From Musa acuminata AAA Group (taxonomy: Eukaryota > Streptophyta > Magnoliopsida > Zingiberales > Musaceae), in assembly GCF_036884655.1 (NCBI RefSeq), contig NC_088357.1:9864501-9928500 (forward strand): a stretch of DNA of 64,000 bases. Direction: 5' to 3'. The position numbers and the translations under genes were made by a program. The notes under the pieces were generated by a model. That model had not been told where the DNA came from, did no database searches, and was given only the letters and a program-made list of their open reading frames with translations. This document shows, one piece after another, positions 22,267-35,700 of this stretch. Numbering within the stretch: the stretch's first letter is position 1; every line of letters starts with the position of its first letter.

Positions 22267-25200
22267 AAGATATCATCATCGGTGATGGTAAAGGACTTTC
22301 TATAACTCATACTGGTTCCACAACGCTTAATTCTGACTCTAATACATTTACTCTCGATGATGTTTTATGCGCCCCTCATATTACACGCAACCTCATTTCT
22401 GTTTCTCAATTTTGCAAACATAACAATACTTCCATTGAATTCTTTCCTGATTCATTTCTTGTTAAGGATTTGAGCACGGGGGCATCATTGGTCCAAGGCC
22501 CGAATAAAGACAACATTTATGAATGGCCGTCAGCCTCTCGAATGACCCAGCCCACTGTTCATTCTTCTGTTGCGGCTCCAGTTGATGTGTGGCATCGTCG
22601 GCTTGGCCATCCCTCACCCTTTATTCAGCAGAAATTATTATCTTGTCACTCTCTTCCTTTTTTTAAGTCCCCTAATTCTATGATGCATTGTGATGCTTGT
22701 CTTAGTAATAAGAGTCATCGGCAGCCTTTTGGTTCATCTTCAATTTCCTCCTCTAAACCTTTTGAAATTATATATACTGATGTTTGGGGTCCTGCTCCAA
22801 TCTTATCTTTTGATAAGTTTCGATTTTATGTTATTTTTGTAGATCACTTCTCCAAGTACACATGGATATATCCTCTTTCTCATAAATCTGATGTTTCTCG
22901 CGTTTTTTCCACTTTCCAGAAGTTGGTCGAAAACTATTTTCAGTCTACCATTAAAACAGTCTACTCTGATGGTGGCGGTGAATATCAAGCCCTGGCGTCT
23001 CATCTCTCAGCTTGTGGCATTCAACACCTCAAGTCTCCTCCACATACTCCTCAACTAGTTGGTTCTGCCGAACGCAAACATCGGCATATAGTAGAAACTG
23101 GACTCACACTTTTACATCAGGCTTCCATGCCTTCAACTTTCTGGACAGCAGCCTTTCAAACTGCTGTCTACCTAATTAATCGGATGCCTACACCAGTTCT
23201 ACAACACCAGTCCCCCTTTGACACACTGTTCCACAAACCCCCTAACCTTCGTAAACTCCGCGTGTTCGGTTGTTTATGTTATCCTTGGTTACGTCCCTAT
23301 GCCTCTCATAAGTTAACATCCCGATCTTCTCCTTGCGTCTTTATTGGTTACTCACTTGACCATAATGCTTTCCGCTGCTATAATCTCCACACTCACAAAA
23401 TCTTTGTATCACGTCACGTTATCTTTGTTGAGTCTAACTTTCCTTTCCAAACCCTTCCATATCCTGCCATACGGACCACTTCACTATCTCACTGGAGTAT
23501 ACCTTCGGATCAATCGGACGAGCCTCCCATGTCTTCGTCTACTTCCTCCCCTCCTGATCCGCACTATATCACTCCAGTTCAACACTTGCCCGTTTCCTCT
23601 GTTCCTACTCCACTCCACTCTTCTCCAATTGATGGGGCAATATGTTCCGAAACACAACCATCCTCTTTACCTCCTTCTCGCCCAAGTGCCCCTGACGTGT
23701 CTCCACTTGACCCGGCTTGTGCCACTGATCCTCACCCAACATTACCTCCTAATCCTGTCATCTCCAATCATCCTATGACCACTCGCTCTAAGCATGGTAT
23801 TTTTAAACCTCGTCAAGTACTTAACCTACAAGCTGTCATGAATTCCTCATCCCCCAACATTGAACCCACCACCTTCACTCAAGCCTAAAAATCTCTGCAT
23901 TGGCGTATTGCCATGAGCGAGGAATATAATGCCCTCCTCCATAATTCAACATGGGATCTAATTCCTTTTCATCCTTCACAAAACATCATCGGGTGTAAGT
24001 GGGTCTTTAGAATTAAGCGGAACCCAGATGGCTCAGTTGCTCGATATAAGGCACGCCTGGTCGCCAAAGGGTTCCATCAACGACCTGGAGTTGATTTCAC
24101 TGAGACGTTTAGTCCTGTTGTTAAACCCACTACAATCCGGCTTATCTTGAGTCTGGCTACCACTAAAGGCTGGCAATTACGACAATTGGATGTTAATAAT
24201 GCCTTTCTACAGGGATCTCTATCTGAAGATGTTTTTATGCAACAACCCCCCGGTTTTACTCATCCTCAGTATCCACAGCATGTTTGCAAACTTCGAAAAG
24301 CCATTTATGGACTTCGTCAGGCTCCGAGAGCTTGGTACACTCAACTTAGCTCATTTTTGACTTCTGTCGGCTTTCTTAACTCCAAATCTGACACTTCGTT
24401 GTTTCTGCGACATCATCATGGAAACACAGTGTATATTCTGGTATATGTGGATGATATTATTGTCACAGGCAACAATCCCGCCAGCATCCAAGCGTTCGTC
24501 AAACAGCTGGCAGCTCGATTCTCGCTTAAGGATCTCGGACCCTTGAGCTACTTTTTGGGCGTCGAAGCTACCTTCACATCTTCCGGTCTCCTTTTATCAC
24601 AACGCAAGTACATTCAAGATTTGTTATTAAAGACAAACATGCAGGATGCAAATGCAGTTACAACCCCCATCTCTACTAGCGGTTCTCTCAAATTATCAGA
24701 TGGAAGTCCTGCTACGGAACCCACTCAATACCGCCAAGTTGTTGGCTCTTTACAATACTTAGCTCTCACGCGTCCAGACATCTCATTTGCTGTGAACAAA
24801 TTATCACAGTTTATGCAGCAACCATCTACTCTACACTGGTCTGCGGTTAAGAGACTTCTACGATATCTTAAAGGGACTCTAAATCATGGACTCTTTTTTC
24901 GTAAACACTCTCCACTTCGTCTTCATGCATTTGCCGATGCTGATTGGGCGGGCAACCTTGATGATAGAACATCCACATCGGGGTATATTATCTTCCTTGG
25001 TGCTCATCCAATCAGTTGGAGTTCTAAGAAGCAAAAGACAGTCGCCCGGTCTACAACTGAAGCTGAATACCGTGCCATTGCCGCTACCACTGCAGAACTC
25101 AATTGGATCACGAATCTTCTCCAGGAACTCAACATCGATTCCACTCCTACAATATATTGTGATAATATTGGAGCTACCTATCTATGCGCTAATCCGGTAT

Positions 25201-25409
25201 TCCACTCCCGCATGAAACATATTGCTATTGACTTCCACTTTGTACGTGATCAAGTTGTCCGCCGTCAACTCCGTGTTTCTCATGTTCATACAGCTGATCA
25301 ATTGGCCGACTCACTTACGAAGCCTATAGCTCGTAAGCTGTTTGCATTACATCAGTCCAAGATTGGCCTCCTTGATAGGAGCTCCATCTTGCGGGGGCAT
25401 GATAAGTAG
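22267..25409 (+). pseudogene. copia-2 pol: partial protease, integrase, reverse transcriptase, RNase H
   Basis: The frame enters within the aspartic protease (IIGDGKGLSITHTGS), downstream of the missing active-site triad. The pre-integrase zinc region is around 22590-22720 (WHRRLGHP, then CDACLSNKSHR). The integrase core keeps its acidic residues (YTDVWGP, YSDGGGEY, AERKHRH). An in-frame TAA at 23886-23888 separates integrase from reverse transcriptase. The reverse transcriptase has YVDD at about 24445 and the RNase H has ARSTTEAEYRA. The last codons and the TAG at 25407-25409 lie inside the 3' LTR. Apart from the single nonsense codon and the missing 5' part, pol is uninterrupted. Confidence 0.93.
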
Positions 25410-25571
25410 ATGAGATTTCCCTAACTGTTGAGGAAATCTCTCTACTCTGTTGAGGGAAATCCTCTAACCCGTTGAGGAAACTTCTCCTTCTAACCTGTAT
25501 ATAAAGACGGAGGATATGTCAATAACATTCAACTTCTTCTTCTACAACTCATTTATCTCTTTATTTTAACA
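25400..25571 (+). repeat. 3' LTR of copia-2 (172 bp)
   Basis: TG...CA ends, a TATATAAAG promoter element at 25498-25506 and a repeated GTTGAGGAAA-type motif. The 3' boundary is set by the TCCAT target duplication. Confidence 0.88.
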
Positions 25572-25576
25572 TCCAT

Positions 25577-26861
25577 AACTCAGTTTCCTTCAGTATCTGC
25601 AGACAGCCTATAAATTAAATCTGTAAAGCCTAATGAGATAACTTTGATATTTGGCTTCTCTGACAAAAACAAGCATGGAAGTTTTAGAATGTTATCTATC
25701 CATGACAAAATCAGAGGTTTCCTTCGTTTATCTCAGTCGGTCTAACTGCAAATATAACCTATAAATGAAATCTTGAGACAACTTCATTATTTGACTTTTA
25801 TCTGACTTCAAAGTATCATTCTTCAAGTTATAATTTGATCATTTTTTATGGAAACAGCAATGCTTATAAAGGCTTAAGAGTCAGGCTCCAGCATCATAAG
25901 TATCTCAGGAATACAGCTGGTTAATGTAAGAATTCAATCATCTGAAAAATGCAAATCATCGACTGAATTTTTGCGTACCTTTCTTAGACTTGACATCGTT
26001 CATGCTTTAACACCCTCCACTTCTCACTATGGTTTTGGTGCATTCATCAATGAGCTTATGGTGCAGTTCCAGGTCATGATTCTTTCAGCCAAGCTTTCAA
26101 GTCATTGAAGAAAGACCAAACCATTGAAACCCATAGATGCTAGCTCATGAACAGGTCGAGTGAGATCAAGTCAAACATCTAAAGCAAGTACACAACCCAC
26201 CAAGGTAGCTTCAAGGTCTTCTTTGATATCTACAACATCAATCTTCTGTTATAGAGAAATGTTGCTCAAGTATGCGTGAATTTCAAAAGGAGTAAGGTGC
26301 TGATAGCATGCGTTCTACCAACCAATAATTTACCAACTGCGCTTTCAGTCTCGTGGCAAACACTTTTTTACCCGCTCTTTTAGTTGTCAGAGGTTAAGAT
26401 GTAACTTGCTATATAGATAATAGCCTATATGCCACACTCATCTTAATGTTAATTCCCATGCCATTTTAATGTCCATATCGTTATGATAGTTTCAGAAAAA
26501 GGTTATTATTTCCATATGTTTAACAGCAGCTCAGTCACAAGAAAGTCTACATTTCATTGAAAATCTTATAATAAAGACAAGTAGTTATTATCGATATAAA
26601 TTTAAATAGCTCCACCGACTAAGTTTCACAAAAAATTGATCCAGCTCTTATGGATTGATTCTCACATAAGATCTGACTAGAAACTCAGTGATATGGAATA
26701 TGATACACAAACGAAATAAATTCACAAAAAACTGTAGTCAAGAAAATAAATACTGAACCAAAAGAGAAATATATATTAATGCAAAAAACATAAATATATA
26801 TAATGTCACTTTTACATGCCTCAATTTTCTTCAGCCACATCTCATCTGGCTCTGGTTGCTC
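25577..26861. other. spacer right of copia-2, with a diverged tandem duplication
   Basis: About 25577-25800 holds the second half of an old tandem duplication. AAGCATGGAAG, TTTTAGAATGTTATCTATCC and a TTTCCTTC...CCTATAAAT block each occur in both copies. The remainder to 26861 has no supportable gene and includes the 3' UTR of the RRM gene. Confidence 0.55.
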
Positions 26862-28857
26862 TCAGCTAGCATCTACCTCATCTGATATCTCATCTGATTG
26901 CTCATAGGTATCCACCTTGTTTTCAGCATCAACTGCTTGATCCTTACCCAACACCAAACGAATGCGTCTTCCCATCAACTTCTGCAGTGGTTAGCAAGGT
27001 GTTAACCGGATGATAAAATAGAAGACTTATAAATAAACAGTAAATGGTAGATGGTTTGCTGTATATGAATTGTTGTGCCATTTGGCACATGCCATGCCGA
27101 AAATGTAATTGCATTCGCTGAGCTAGTCTGTACTGTCGCATCAACATGCACAGCCATGCCAGAAAGGAATCTGTGTGCATCTGTCATAAAAGGAAATCTC
27201 ACAATAGACTAGAGACATAAACCTAGATTTACATTTCCATTCAGAGTGGTTATTGCAGCTTCTGCTTCTTCTTTTGATGCGAACGAGACAAATCCATAGC
27301 CTGCTGATCTTCTTGGATTGCTTTGGAAGATGACTTCAGCAGATAGGATGCTCCCACTGCCACTAAATAATTCTCGAAGATCCCGAGATCTTACCCTCCA
27401 AGTTAAATTGCCCACAAACACATTATACTTTGGAACAGGACCTGCTGCCACAACAGGAGCCTTCTTCACAGATCTTGCAAATTCCACTTTGATCACACGA
27501 CCATCTAAATCCTAAATCACCAACAGAACTCATGATTAGGCACCCACCACAATGATAGAGGCCTGATGCTCTGACCATAAATATAAGATGAACGATAGCA
27601 CCATTGCTCCCTGAGAACTTACATATGAATTCAGATGACTAAGTGCTGCTAGTGCCTCCTCCTCCGAGGCCATTGTTACGAATGCCAATCCTCTATTTCT
27701 GCTGCTGTTATACATCGACAGCTGGACCAAGAAGCAAGGTCTAAGTGACAATAATTTGGTACTGGTGAAATAAGCCAAAATATCTTAAAAGAAATTGTGA
27801 AAGGGTCAGAGAAAACAGATTGCAGGATACACATCAAGGTCTACCAAGATTTTGACATGTGCATAAAGAAGGACACCCCGTTTCAAGTAACTTCCTAAAT
27901 AGATGCTAGTTCTACCAATATCGAAATCCTAATGGTTGCCACCATTAGCACAAGAACATGCACTAGTTATGTCATGATGGGTGAACAATATCAAGGCATC
28001 TATTAAATAAACAAAAGTTAAAGAGATATAATCCTAGATAAGGAATTATACCAGTGGACTAGAGTTCTTTTTGTTGTTTTACATGCTTTATGATATAATT
28101 GGCATTGCCAATCATTCAGCTCTAGTATTGGGATAAATCAGTTTGGTTGTAAATACATCAATGATGTCCATATTCGCCATACTCAGATAACTAGTTGTAA
28201 ATACATCAATCAATGTTGTAAATAAATCAATTTGGTTCTTTTTGTAACCAGTGATAGTGAAATTACTAAATTCCGACTTCATGGCATCATAATTATCATC
28301 CTTCAAGCTCTTTAGTTTTGCTTATACTCAGATAATTAAAAAAAAATCATTTTTTTCACTTATAATATACTCATAAATCATGAGCAGACATTAATATCTC
28401 ATCAAGCACAAAGTCGGAAGCATTTAAAAGAAATGATACAGAAAATCCCGCTTAGAACTTAAAATGGTATGATACAAATGGACTCGCGCTCAAAGATTCG
28501 ATCTTTTCCATAGGCATAGAGCAGGAGAATCCGAACCTCAACGTCGACGACAGTGCCGTGCTTCGAGAACAGAGTTCTGATGTCATCGGCCGTGCAGTTC
28601 CAAGGTACGTTTTGGGCGATCAGCCTCGTTCGAGCCGCCCCCGAGCTCTCCGCCGTTTCCACTGGTGCTGCCGGAGCGCTGCTGCTGAGAGCGGCAAAAG
28701 TAGATATCTCTCGACGGAGGAGGAGGAGGAGAACTCCACTCGCCCTTCTAGGAGAACATGTCACGCGGGAAGGAGAGGGCAGAGAGAAGAACGAAGGGGA
28801 GGAGGCAGAGAGGTGAGGGTTGTGAGAGGAAGGGAGTCGGAGAAGGGGAAGCGCCAT
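26862..28857 (-). CDS. two-RRM RNA-binding protein, probably plastid-targeted, 272 aa
   Basis: It should bind organellar RNA for processing, editing or stability. Four exons: 28857-28537, 27721-27623, 27511-27233 and 26981-26862, all GT-AG and in frame. Residues 1 to about 60 are rich in Ser, Leu, Arg and Pro with few acidic residues, as in a chloroplast transit peptide. RRM1 spans about 78-155 with RNP2 RLIAQNVPW and an RNP1-like RNRGLAFVTM. RRM2 spans about 169-245 with RNP2 VFVGNL (171-176) and RNP1 RRSAGYGFVSF. The C-terminus is a short acidic tail. The order of transit peptide and two RRMs matches chloroplast cpRNP-like proteins, but the usual acidic N-terminal domain is short. Mitochondrial targeting is possible. 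Confidence 0.88.
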
Positions 28858-31056
28858 GACCCCAGAACAGAGGACACAAGAAAAGATCTCAATCCTTTGG
28901 AGCGCCCCTTCAGCTCTAGGGATAAATAACTACCGGTTCAGCTGTCTGGACATAGGCACGGTCCAGCTTGGCTCCATTAATCGCTCACAGATATTGTCTA
29001 CGTGGCTATTTGCGGACCTGACGCGTGTCGCCTATAGGTGGTCCGATACCTTACTGCTGGTATTCGAAGAACAGAGAACATTTCTTAATCCAAAAATGAT
29101 CGGGCTAAAAGTCGAAAAACTACAAGTACAAACCAAAACGTGATGATGGAAGACTTCTCGGCAAACAATATCCAACGATGGGGCGCTTCAGTTACCAGGA
29201 TCTTACTTCTATGTAATCCCATGAGCAGTTGTTTAAAGGACGGAGAAGAGATGTCATGCATCAGCAAATCTACAAGCACAAACTCTGGAATCATAATCTG
29301 TTCGTGCTGCTTCCTGTAAGAAAGAAGATGCCAGTTTAATCTGAAGATGTAAGAAGTAGAGAAAGAACATCTACTTTGTAATCTTGCGTGTTTAATTTTT
29401 CTTGTATCTCTTCTTTTTCCATTTTGTTGTTTCCTTTTCTGCTTTGCTTTCTTCCTTTCTCCAATTCCTTCATGTAACACTTTATTCATGTTAGATACTG
29501 ATTCTTCAACAAAGAAAGAGTGTTACCTCTGGCTTCATTCTTCACAGGCATTATGTGGGTAGTCTAGGAGTGATATGCATGTACATTATGGACATTTGAG
29601 TATCAACTGGATAGGTTGTGGTGTTTCTCAAACAGATATGGAAGGTGACAGTGATTCTACAACATCAAGAACATAACCTGGAAAGATTTCTGGTGTGTGT
29701 ACATTAAAGTTAATGCTCTTGAATTGACCAGCCACAAGCCTTTCTTTCTTTTTCTGTAGGGAAAGCTGGTCACTTGATTTAAGGAAATCATGTCTTAGCT
29801 TTCAGACAATGACTTGTCCATAGTCAACACTGTAGATTCTTCTTTATAGTGTAGCTTGCAGGAAGTGTCTGGTTAAATCCATATAATTCTTTAGGTAATA
29901 GCTTGCAAGTGGACATTGTTGCCAGATATTTCAGATAACTGATGTGAAGTTGCAGGAACTGCAAGAATTCCAATAATTTGATTCTGTCCTGATGGATGCT
30001 GAATGCATTGCTTGGGACTTCAAGAACTCCTCCATCAACCATATAATAAAAGACTCAGCCGATAATTCTTTTAGAAGACATTAGATGCTGAAAAGAATTC
30101 AGCAACCTCTGTCTATGCAAGGAGGACCAATGCATGAACCAAAGGAGGTCATGCAAAGTTGGGTTGAGTTGAATGCTTGCAATCCACTTTCAACAATGAA
30201 CTACACTCTCATAAAACAAATTGATGCTCCTTGCACATGTTTCAACGCTTAGTAACCTGCAATTATGCTTAACATTCTGATCCATACACTGTTGTTTTCT
30301 TGGACTACATGTTTCTTGTTTAAGCTGCTTCTTTTGTCATTTACAAGGACACATGGGGCATGAGCTCCTTCAATCATCTTGCATTGTATTGTGGGAGAGG
30401 ACAATGAGCATTCCTTAAAATGTGCATGTAAACAGGATTGAGAAAGACTTTTAGCCACAGTGTTATACCCAACTCAGTGTTCATCAACAGCCTCCATGCT
30501 TGTCTCAGAGAAGTAGCACAAAAAGCAATCGCATCCTTCAACAGCTTATGTTGTCTTCTAACCTCGCAACTTTGAAGTCTTTTCTTGAGAAGGAAGAGAA
30601 ACAAAGGGATTCAAACAGGATTACAAGATAAATAGGAGAAAAGAGTGAACTTAGATCTTCATTTTTCTTGACATAGTGATCATATATGTTCAAAGCACAT
30701 CAAGTACCTAAAACATCACTTCTAAAGCTGTTTCATTTAAAGGCCTCCTTTAAGAGAATTAAACAAAATGATTCCTATGTAAATTGAGTTTAAAGTGTGA
30801 AACTGTAAAGATGCGGATGGAACATCTGAATCTTTTCGATGAACGACAAGAAGAAAGAAGACATTATGGTAAGTCATGAACTGAGCTCTTACACAACCAG
30901 AAGCCATTGCATACTATCTAACATCTCTTGGAGCGATGATGGAGTCTCTCTCACTCTGAAGCCAATTCAATAAGCAGCAAACAGAAATCTAAAAGAACAT
31001 ACAGAACGCTATAGGCACCGACATTATCGTCACTGAAGTGTTCTGATAGAAGCGGA
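28858..31056. other. spacer between the RRM and bHLH genes
   Basis: About 2.2 kb with no gene I can support. Frames of 60-134 codons are scattered over both strands without domains or splice continuity. It contains the RRM gene promoter and the bHLH 3' UTR. A non-coding transcript cannot be excluded. Confidence 0.5.
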
Positions 31057-32295
31057 TTAGTGGTGAGCAGTCTCCTCCTCCTCGATCCTTGCAATTATTT
31101 GGTGGACTGCAGTGGCGATCACATCCACTGATGCACACTGGCAATCGTCTTCTACCTTCACCAGCAAAAGCAGAGGAAGAAAACAACAACTCGTGAGTCA
31201 TGGCATCGAGAGAAGGGATTGGAATCGAGAGGGTGGTGGCGCATCTTACCTTGAGACTGAAACAGTAGAGAACCATTTCGTCGACGGTGGTCACGTTGAG
31301 GTGAAGCGCCGTCAGCCGCAGGTTCTGCAGGCCCAGCACCAGCATCAGCAGCTGCCTGGGTCGCCACCTCGAGAAGATCTTGACGTTGGCATGGCTCTCG
31401 ACGATGGTGACCTCGATGTCAGCCATGGCCGACGGGTTCCTGCGCGCCGCTTCGCCGGTGGCGGTAGTGTCGGTGCTAGAAGTGCTAGTGCAGTGCGAGG
31501 AGCTGGATGAGTACTGGGGGAAGGTGAAGAAGTCAGCGAAAGGAGCCGCCTTTGATCGTTCCCTGATGCGCTTCTGAGCCTCGAGGGATTGGACTGACTG
31601 CTCAAGCTCTTTGACGAAATTTATGGCACCTCCAACGATCGATGCTTGATCACCCTGCCAAGGAAGAGATGAACTGTTTGGGGTTTCTTCATCGATCAAA
31701 GATTATTGAACTGGTTTTAGGCCATATATGTGCAAACATGTGAGGGAAGATGGTGCAATTTTTTTGCTGCATGACGATTAGAATCTTGATGAGATGATGA
31801 GAAAAAGTGGCTGTTAATAGTGGAAGAGATTAGGAGAAGAGATGTCTCGGATGAGATGGAATCAATTTCTGGAAGGTGTGGAAGACGAACCTTTTGGACG
31901 TAGGAGGCGGGCATGAGCGACCGGAGCACGGCGAGGTACTCATTCATCAGTCTCCGCCGGTTGCGCTCCACCGCAATGTGAGTCATCCTCTGGGTCTCCA
32001 CCTCTTCCTTGTTCTTGAACCGCTTCGTGCGCCGCCTCTTCCTCCGGTCCGCCGTCCCTTCCTGGCAAACGGCAGCTGATCCGGTCTTCGGCGACCACGA
32101 ATCCACATCCCAGTCATCGAAGTTTTGCAGCATGGAGGAGCAACAGGTGTCCCAGCTGCTGCCGCTGCCGCGCTTCCCTATTGCCACCTCCCTCCCTCGG
32201 TTCAGCTTCCTGCGACCGTCGCCGCCACCACCTATCTCGCATCCCACGTTGCACAGCTCCTTCGTTGTAAAACCGAGTGCTTCGGCCAGTGCCAT
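31057..32295 (-). CDS. bHLH transcription factor, subgroup Ia (bHLH94/96/70-like), 302 aa
   Basis: This is a nuclear DNA-binding factor. Three exons: 32295-31891, 31654-31250 and 31155-31057. The N-terminus MALAEALGF is typical of subgroup Ia, related to the stomatal regulators SPCH, MUTE and FAMA. The basic region ([13 protein letters not shown]) has His106, Glu110 and Arg114, the set that reads the E-box and G-box. Helix 1 is [18 protein letters not shown], with the intron in the loop before [18 protein letters not shown] of helix 2. The C-terminal ACT-like domain (about 205-295) runs through [17 protein letters not shown] and ends with a VEDDCQ motif and EEEET. Specific orthology among bHLH57/67/70/71/94/96 cannot be settled here. 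Confidence 0.92.
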
Positions 32296-32610
32296 TTCTC
32301 TTCGATCAATCACCTATCTATGGACAAAGCACACAAAGATCAAGCTTGCCTTTTCCGTTGGGGAAGAGGAAGAAGCTGAATGGAGGAGACTTATATTAGG
32401 AATAGGAAGGATGTTATTGAAAAAAAATAAATCAGAATATTCTAATTCTTTTAATATTTCCATAGTATATCATCGTAATTTTAAATAGAAATTATAATAA
32501 TATATAATCATGATTCTATCAAATAATAAGGATTATAATCATGATCTCTTCCATTATGAAAATTTTAGAGAGATATTTTATATTTATAATTTATTGAAAA
32601 AAATTATATA

Positions 32611-32709
32611 ATTATTATATTTTATATTTTATTATAAAATATAATTATTATATTTTATATTTTATTATAAAATATAATTATTATATTTTATATTTTATTA
32701 TAAAATATA
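32611..32709 (+). repeat. 33-bp AT-rich tandem repeat, three copies, in the left LTR of copia-3
   Basis: Three perfect 33-bp units (starting ATTATTATATTTTATATTTT) at 32611, 32644 and 32677, followed by a partial unit. The right LTR has a single equivalent, so the expansion came after insertion. Confidence 0.9.
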
Positions 32710-35700
32710 ATTATAATTTTATATTTTATAATTAGATCTTACTACTGAGTATAAATTCATACTCACTATTAAAAAAATTCAAACTAGTCATCTTATTCAA
32801 ACTTGTAGGTTGCTTCTAGTAGTTTCTTCTCGACTCCACTTTTTGATATGATTGGTAATTTCTCTCGTAGCCATAAATTATACTTCTTGGTAGGATCAAT
32901 TTTATTCTTTTCAAATTGATTATCATCTTATAGGTTATATAGATTATATCGTCACTTGCCCTCAATAAATAGAAAGAATAATTTTGAAATTATTAATACT
33001 AAACATACTTTTTGAATCCATCAAGATCATCTTTTTAGAAATACTATCATTACCTCTCACTCTCTCTCTCTCCTCGAATCATTCCCTATATAGTCTTTAC
33101 AAAATTCTCTCGTGTGGTCCAAGTTTATAATAATATATATCAACTAATCTCATGGTTATCTCATACAATATTGAGAAATCCTCTTTAAGTTTTTTTTTTA
33201 CTATATGCAGACTATCAAAACTTAAGCAAATACACTTGCTATGGCTGATACATCTTTTAACGATAAAAAGATCGATTTTCATGTATTAAATGATCTTAAT
33301 TTAAATTACAAAGAGATTTTGACTGTGATTCGTATTCGGGATAGTCCTATATCTTTTTCAAGAACTTTATGATAAGCTTTCTAACTATAAAGCTTATTTT
33401 AAACGAGAGTCACATCATTCTAAAATCTCTTCTATCATTATCAATTTTACTAATAAAGTTAATTCTAATAATAAAGGCAATATCCACAACTAGGTAGTCA
33501 TCCAAACAATTATTCTAGAGTAACATGCAACAAGCCTATAACAAAATTATCAACTTATCTAAGAAATAATTTAACAACAAAGTCATTTATTAAAGGAATA
33601 TTGTTGTTTGTAAGTTAATATTCTATGGATGTTTTAGCTTTCACTACCAACCTTACACCACCCACCTTACACCACTTAGTTGGTTTCCATTATCATAGTC
33701 ACTTAATCACTTTGTTGCTTAATCTTTTTAACTTTCATCAAACTAGCTTATTGATTTCAGGACTTATCATCATGTCATGTTTTACTTGAATAATCTATCT
33801 CTTCACTCAGATTATAATAATTAGATAATATCATGATAGGTGATAATAAAGGTCTTAAGATAACTTATATTAGTTTTATAAACTTTTTTTTCTCAAAATT
33901 ATTTTTAATTTCTAATGTTCTTTATAGTCCTAAAATGAAAAATAACCAAATATATGTCTTTAAATTAATTTTTTTAATAATATTTCTATTGAATTCTTAC
34001 CAACTTTATTTGTTGTGAATGATCTAAATACAAAGACATATCTTGTGGAGAAGCTGAATATAGAGTTTATAAGTGGTCAATTATTACAATATTTTCATCA
34101 AAATTTATCTTTATTTTGGCTATTATCAAGGCTCCATTTCAAATATGGCACAATAACCTAACGTACATGCTTAAATTGCTTACCTTTTTAATTTTGGTCT
34201 CATGTATTTATTATATCAACTTATCTTATTAATTACATACCCACTCTAGTTCTTAATATGGTTTCATTATTTGAAAAAATATTATAGATCTAATCGTAAC
34301 TATAATAATTTACATGTTTTTAGATGTCTATGTTATCTATGTTTAAAATGTTACACCCATAATAAACTAAAAGCATGATCAAAATCATATTTTTTTTGTA
34401 GATATTCTACTAATCAAAGTGACATTAAATATTTTGATCTATCGAACAAAAGAATTTTTATTTCATACTAAATTGATTTTGTAGATTTTATTTTGTCTTA
34501 TAAATCACTTAACCCTCTTTTACGTAGACTAACTTCCATCAACTTTATTGATTGGATTCCCAAAATTCATGAGCCACCTTATATTATCATCCTCATTCAG
34601 ATTAAAATATTAATCTTACCTATCAATCCAAATACTTTATCCACTCAAAACTTATTAGGTTTTTCCTCAATGGTACATGATTGATAATTACCTTTTGATG
34701 GTACATGATTGACACTATATTACCTTGTCCATCCAACTATTTAGTTTCAGTATCTCCTATTTTAAATTCTTCTTATTCAACATATTTTAGAGATGTGATT
34801 GACTCTACACTAATTTATTCATTGATCACTAAATCTAAAAATCAAGCCTTTAAACCAAATAAATATTTTTTTATAAAACAATCTTAAAAATTTATTTTTG
34901 AACCTTCTACTATCAACTAAGTCTTGTAAACTCCTGAATAAATAACAACAATGTTTGAAGACTATAATGCTTTATTACATAAGATTAGGTCCTATCCTAT
35001 TCAAGTCAAAATTTTGTTGGCGCAAATGAGTTTTTTTATTAACAAAACCCTAATTTATCTATTAATAAATATAAAAAAAAAAATATTACAAAGAGATTTC
35101 ATCAATGCCCAAGCCTTGAGTACCATAACACCTTTAGCCTAGTTGTGAAACTAATAATAATTCATATTATTTTATATTTTATCTTATCAAACAATTGAAG
35201 ACTTTGATGGTTGGACATGAATAATGTATTTCTTCATTGTTATATTTCTAAGAATATTTTATACAATAACTTTCAAATTTTATTAATCATAATCTTTCTC
35301 TTTCTCAACATATCTGTATGGTATGCAAAGCTTTTTATGATCTCAATTAGGTTCCTCATATTTCGTATCATGAACTTCGAATATATCTTAGTATCAATTA
35401 AATTTTATAATTTTAATCTTATTATTCATTATTCATTTATTCTAACGAGGATATAACTATATTTCTACTAGCTTGTATGGATGACTTAATTTAATTATTT
35501 ATTCAATAGATTAAAAATAATTTATTTTTATAAAAAATCTTGGATCCGTAGTTATTTTCTTGATGTTCAAGTTAGAGCAAATAGTCTTTTTTGTTTTCTC
35601 AACATAAATATATTTTGATCTTCTACCAAAATGCTTGAAGATAAGTCAACAATATTTGACATTTACTCATTTGGATATTACGTATGTAGTTAACAAGTTA

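Larger units (their letters stand above)
21985..25571 (+). mobile_element. copia-2: rearranged Ty1/copia element with inverted gag segment, 3.6 kb
   Basis: The element starts TGATAAGTAGATGAG and ends TTTTAACA, bounded by a perfect TCCAT target duplication (21980-21984 and 25572-25576). The 3' LTR (172 bp) is complete, but only its first 35 bp occur at the 5' end. Next comes about 247 bp of gag-like sequence in reverse orientation, then sense-strand protease remainder, integrase, reverse transcriptase and RNase H. The primer-binding site, gag N-terminus, zinc knuckle and protease active site are missing. The short LTR and pol ending that runs into the 3' LTR fit the Ale/Retrofit lineage, but that placement is tentative. 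Confidence 0.93.

Noticed and set aside
25399..25592. Copia-2 right end placed at TTTCCTTCA (25592)
   Set aside because: The TG...CA boundary at 25571 gives a perfect TCCAT duplication with the left side; the later CA gives none.
32611..32709. Three regular 33-bp repeats considered as a CRISPR-like array
   Set aside because: The units are contiguous with no unique spacers, AT-only, and inside a plant LTR relic.
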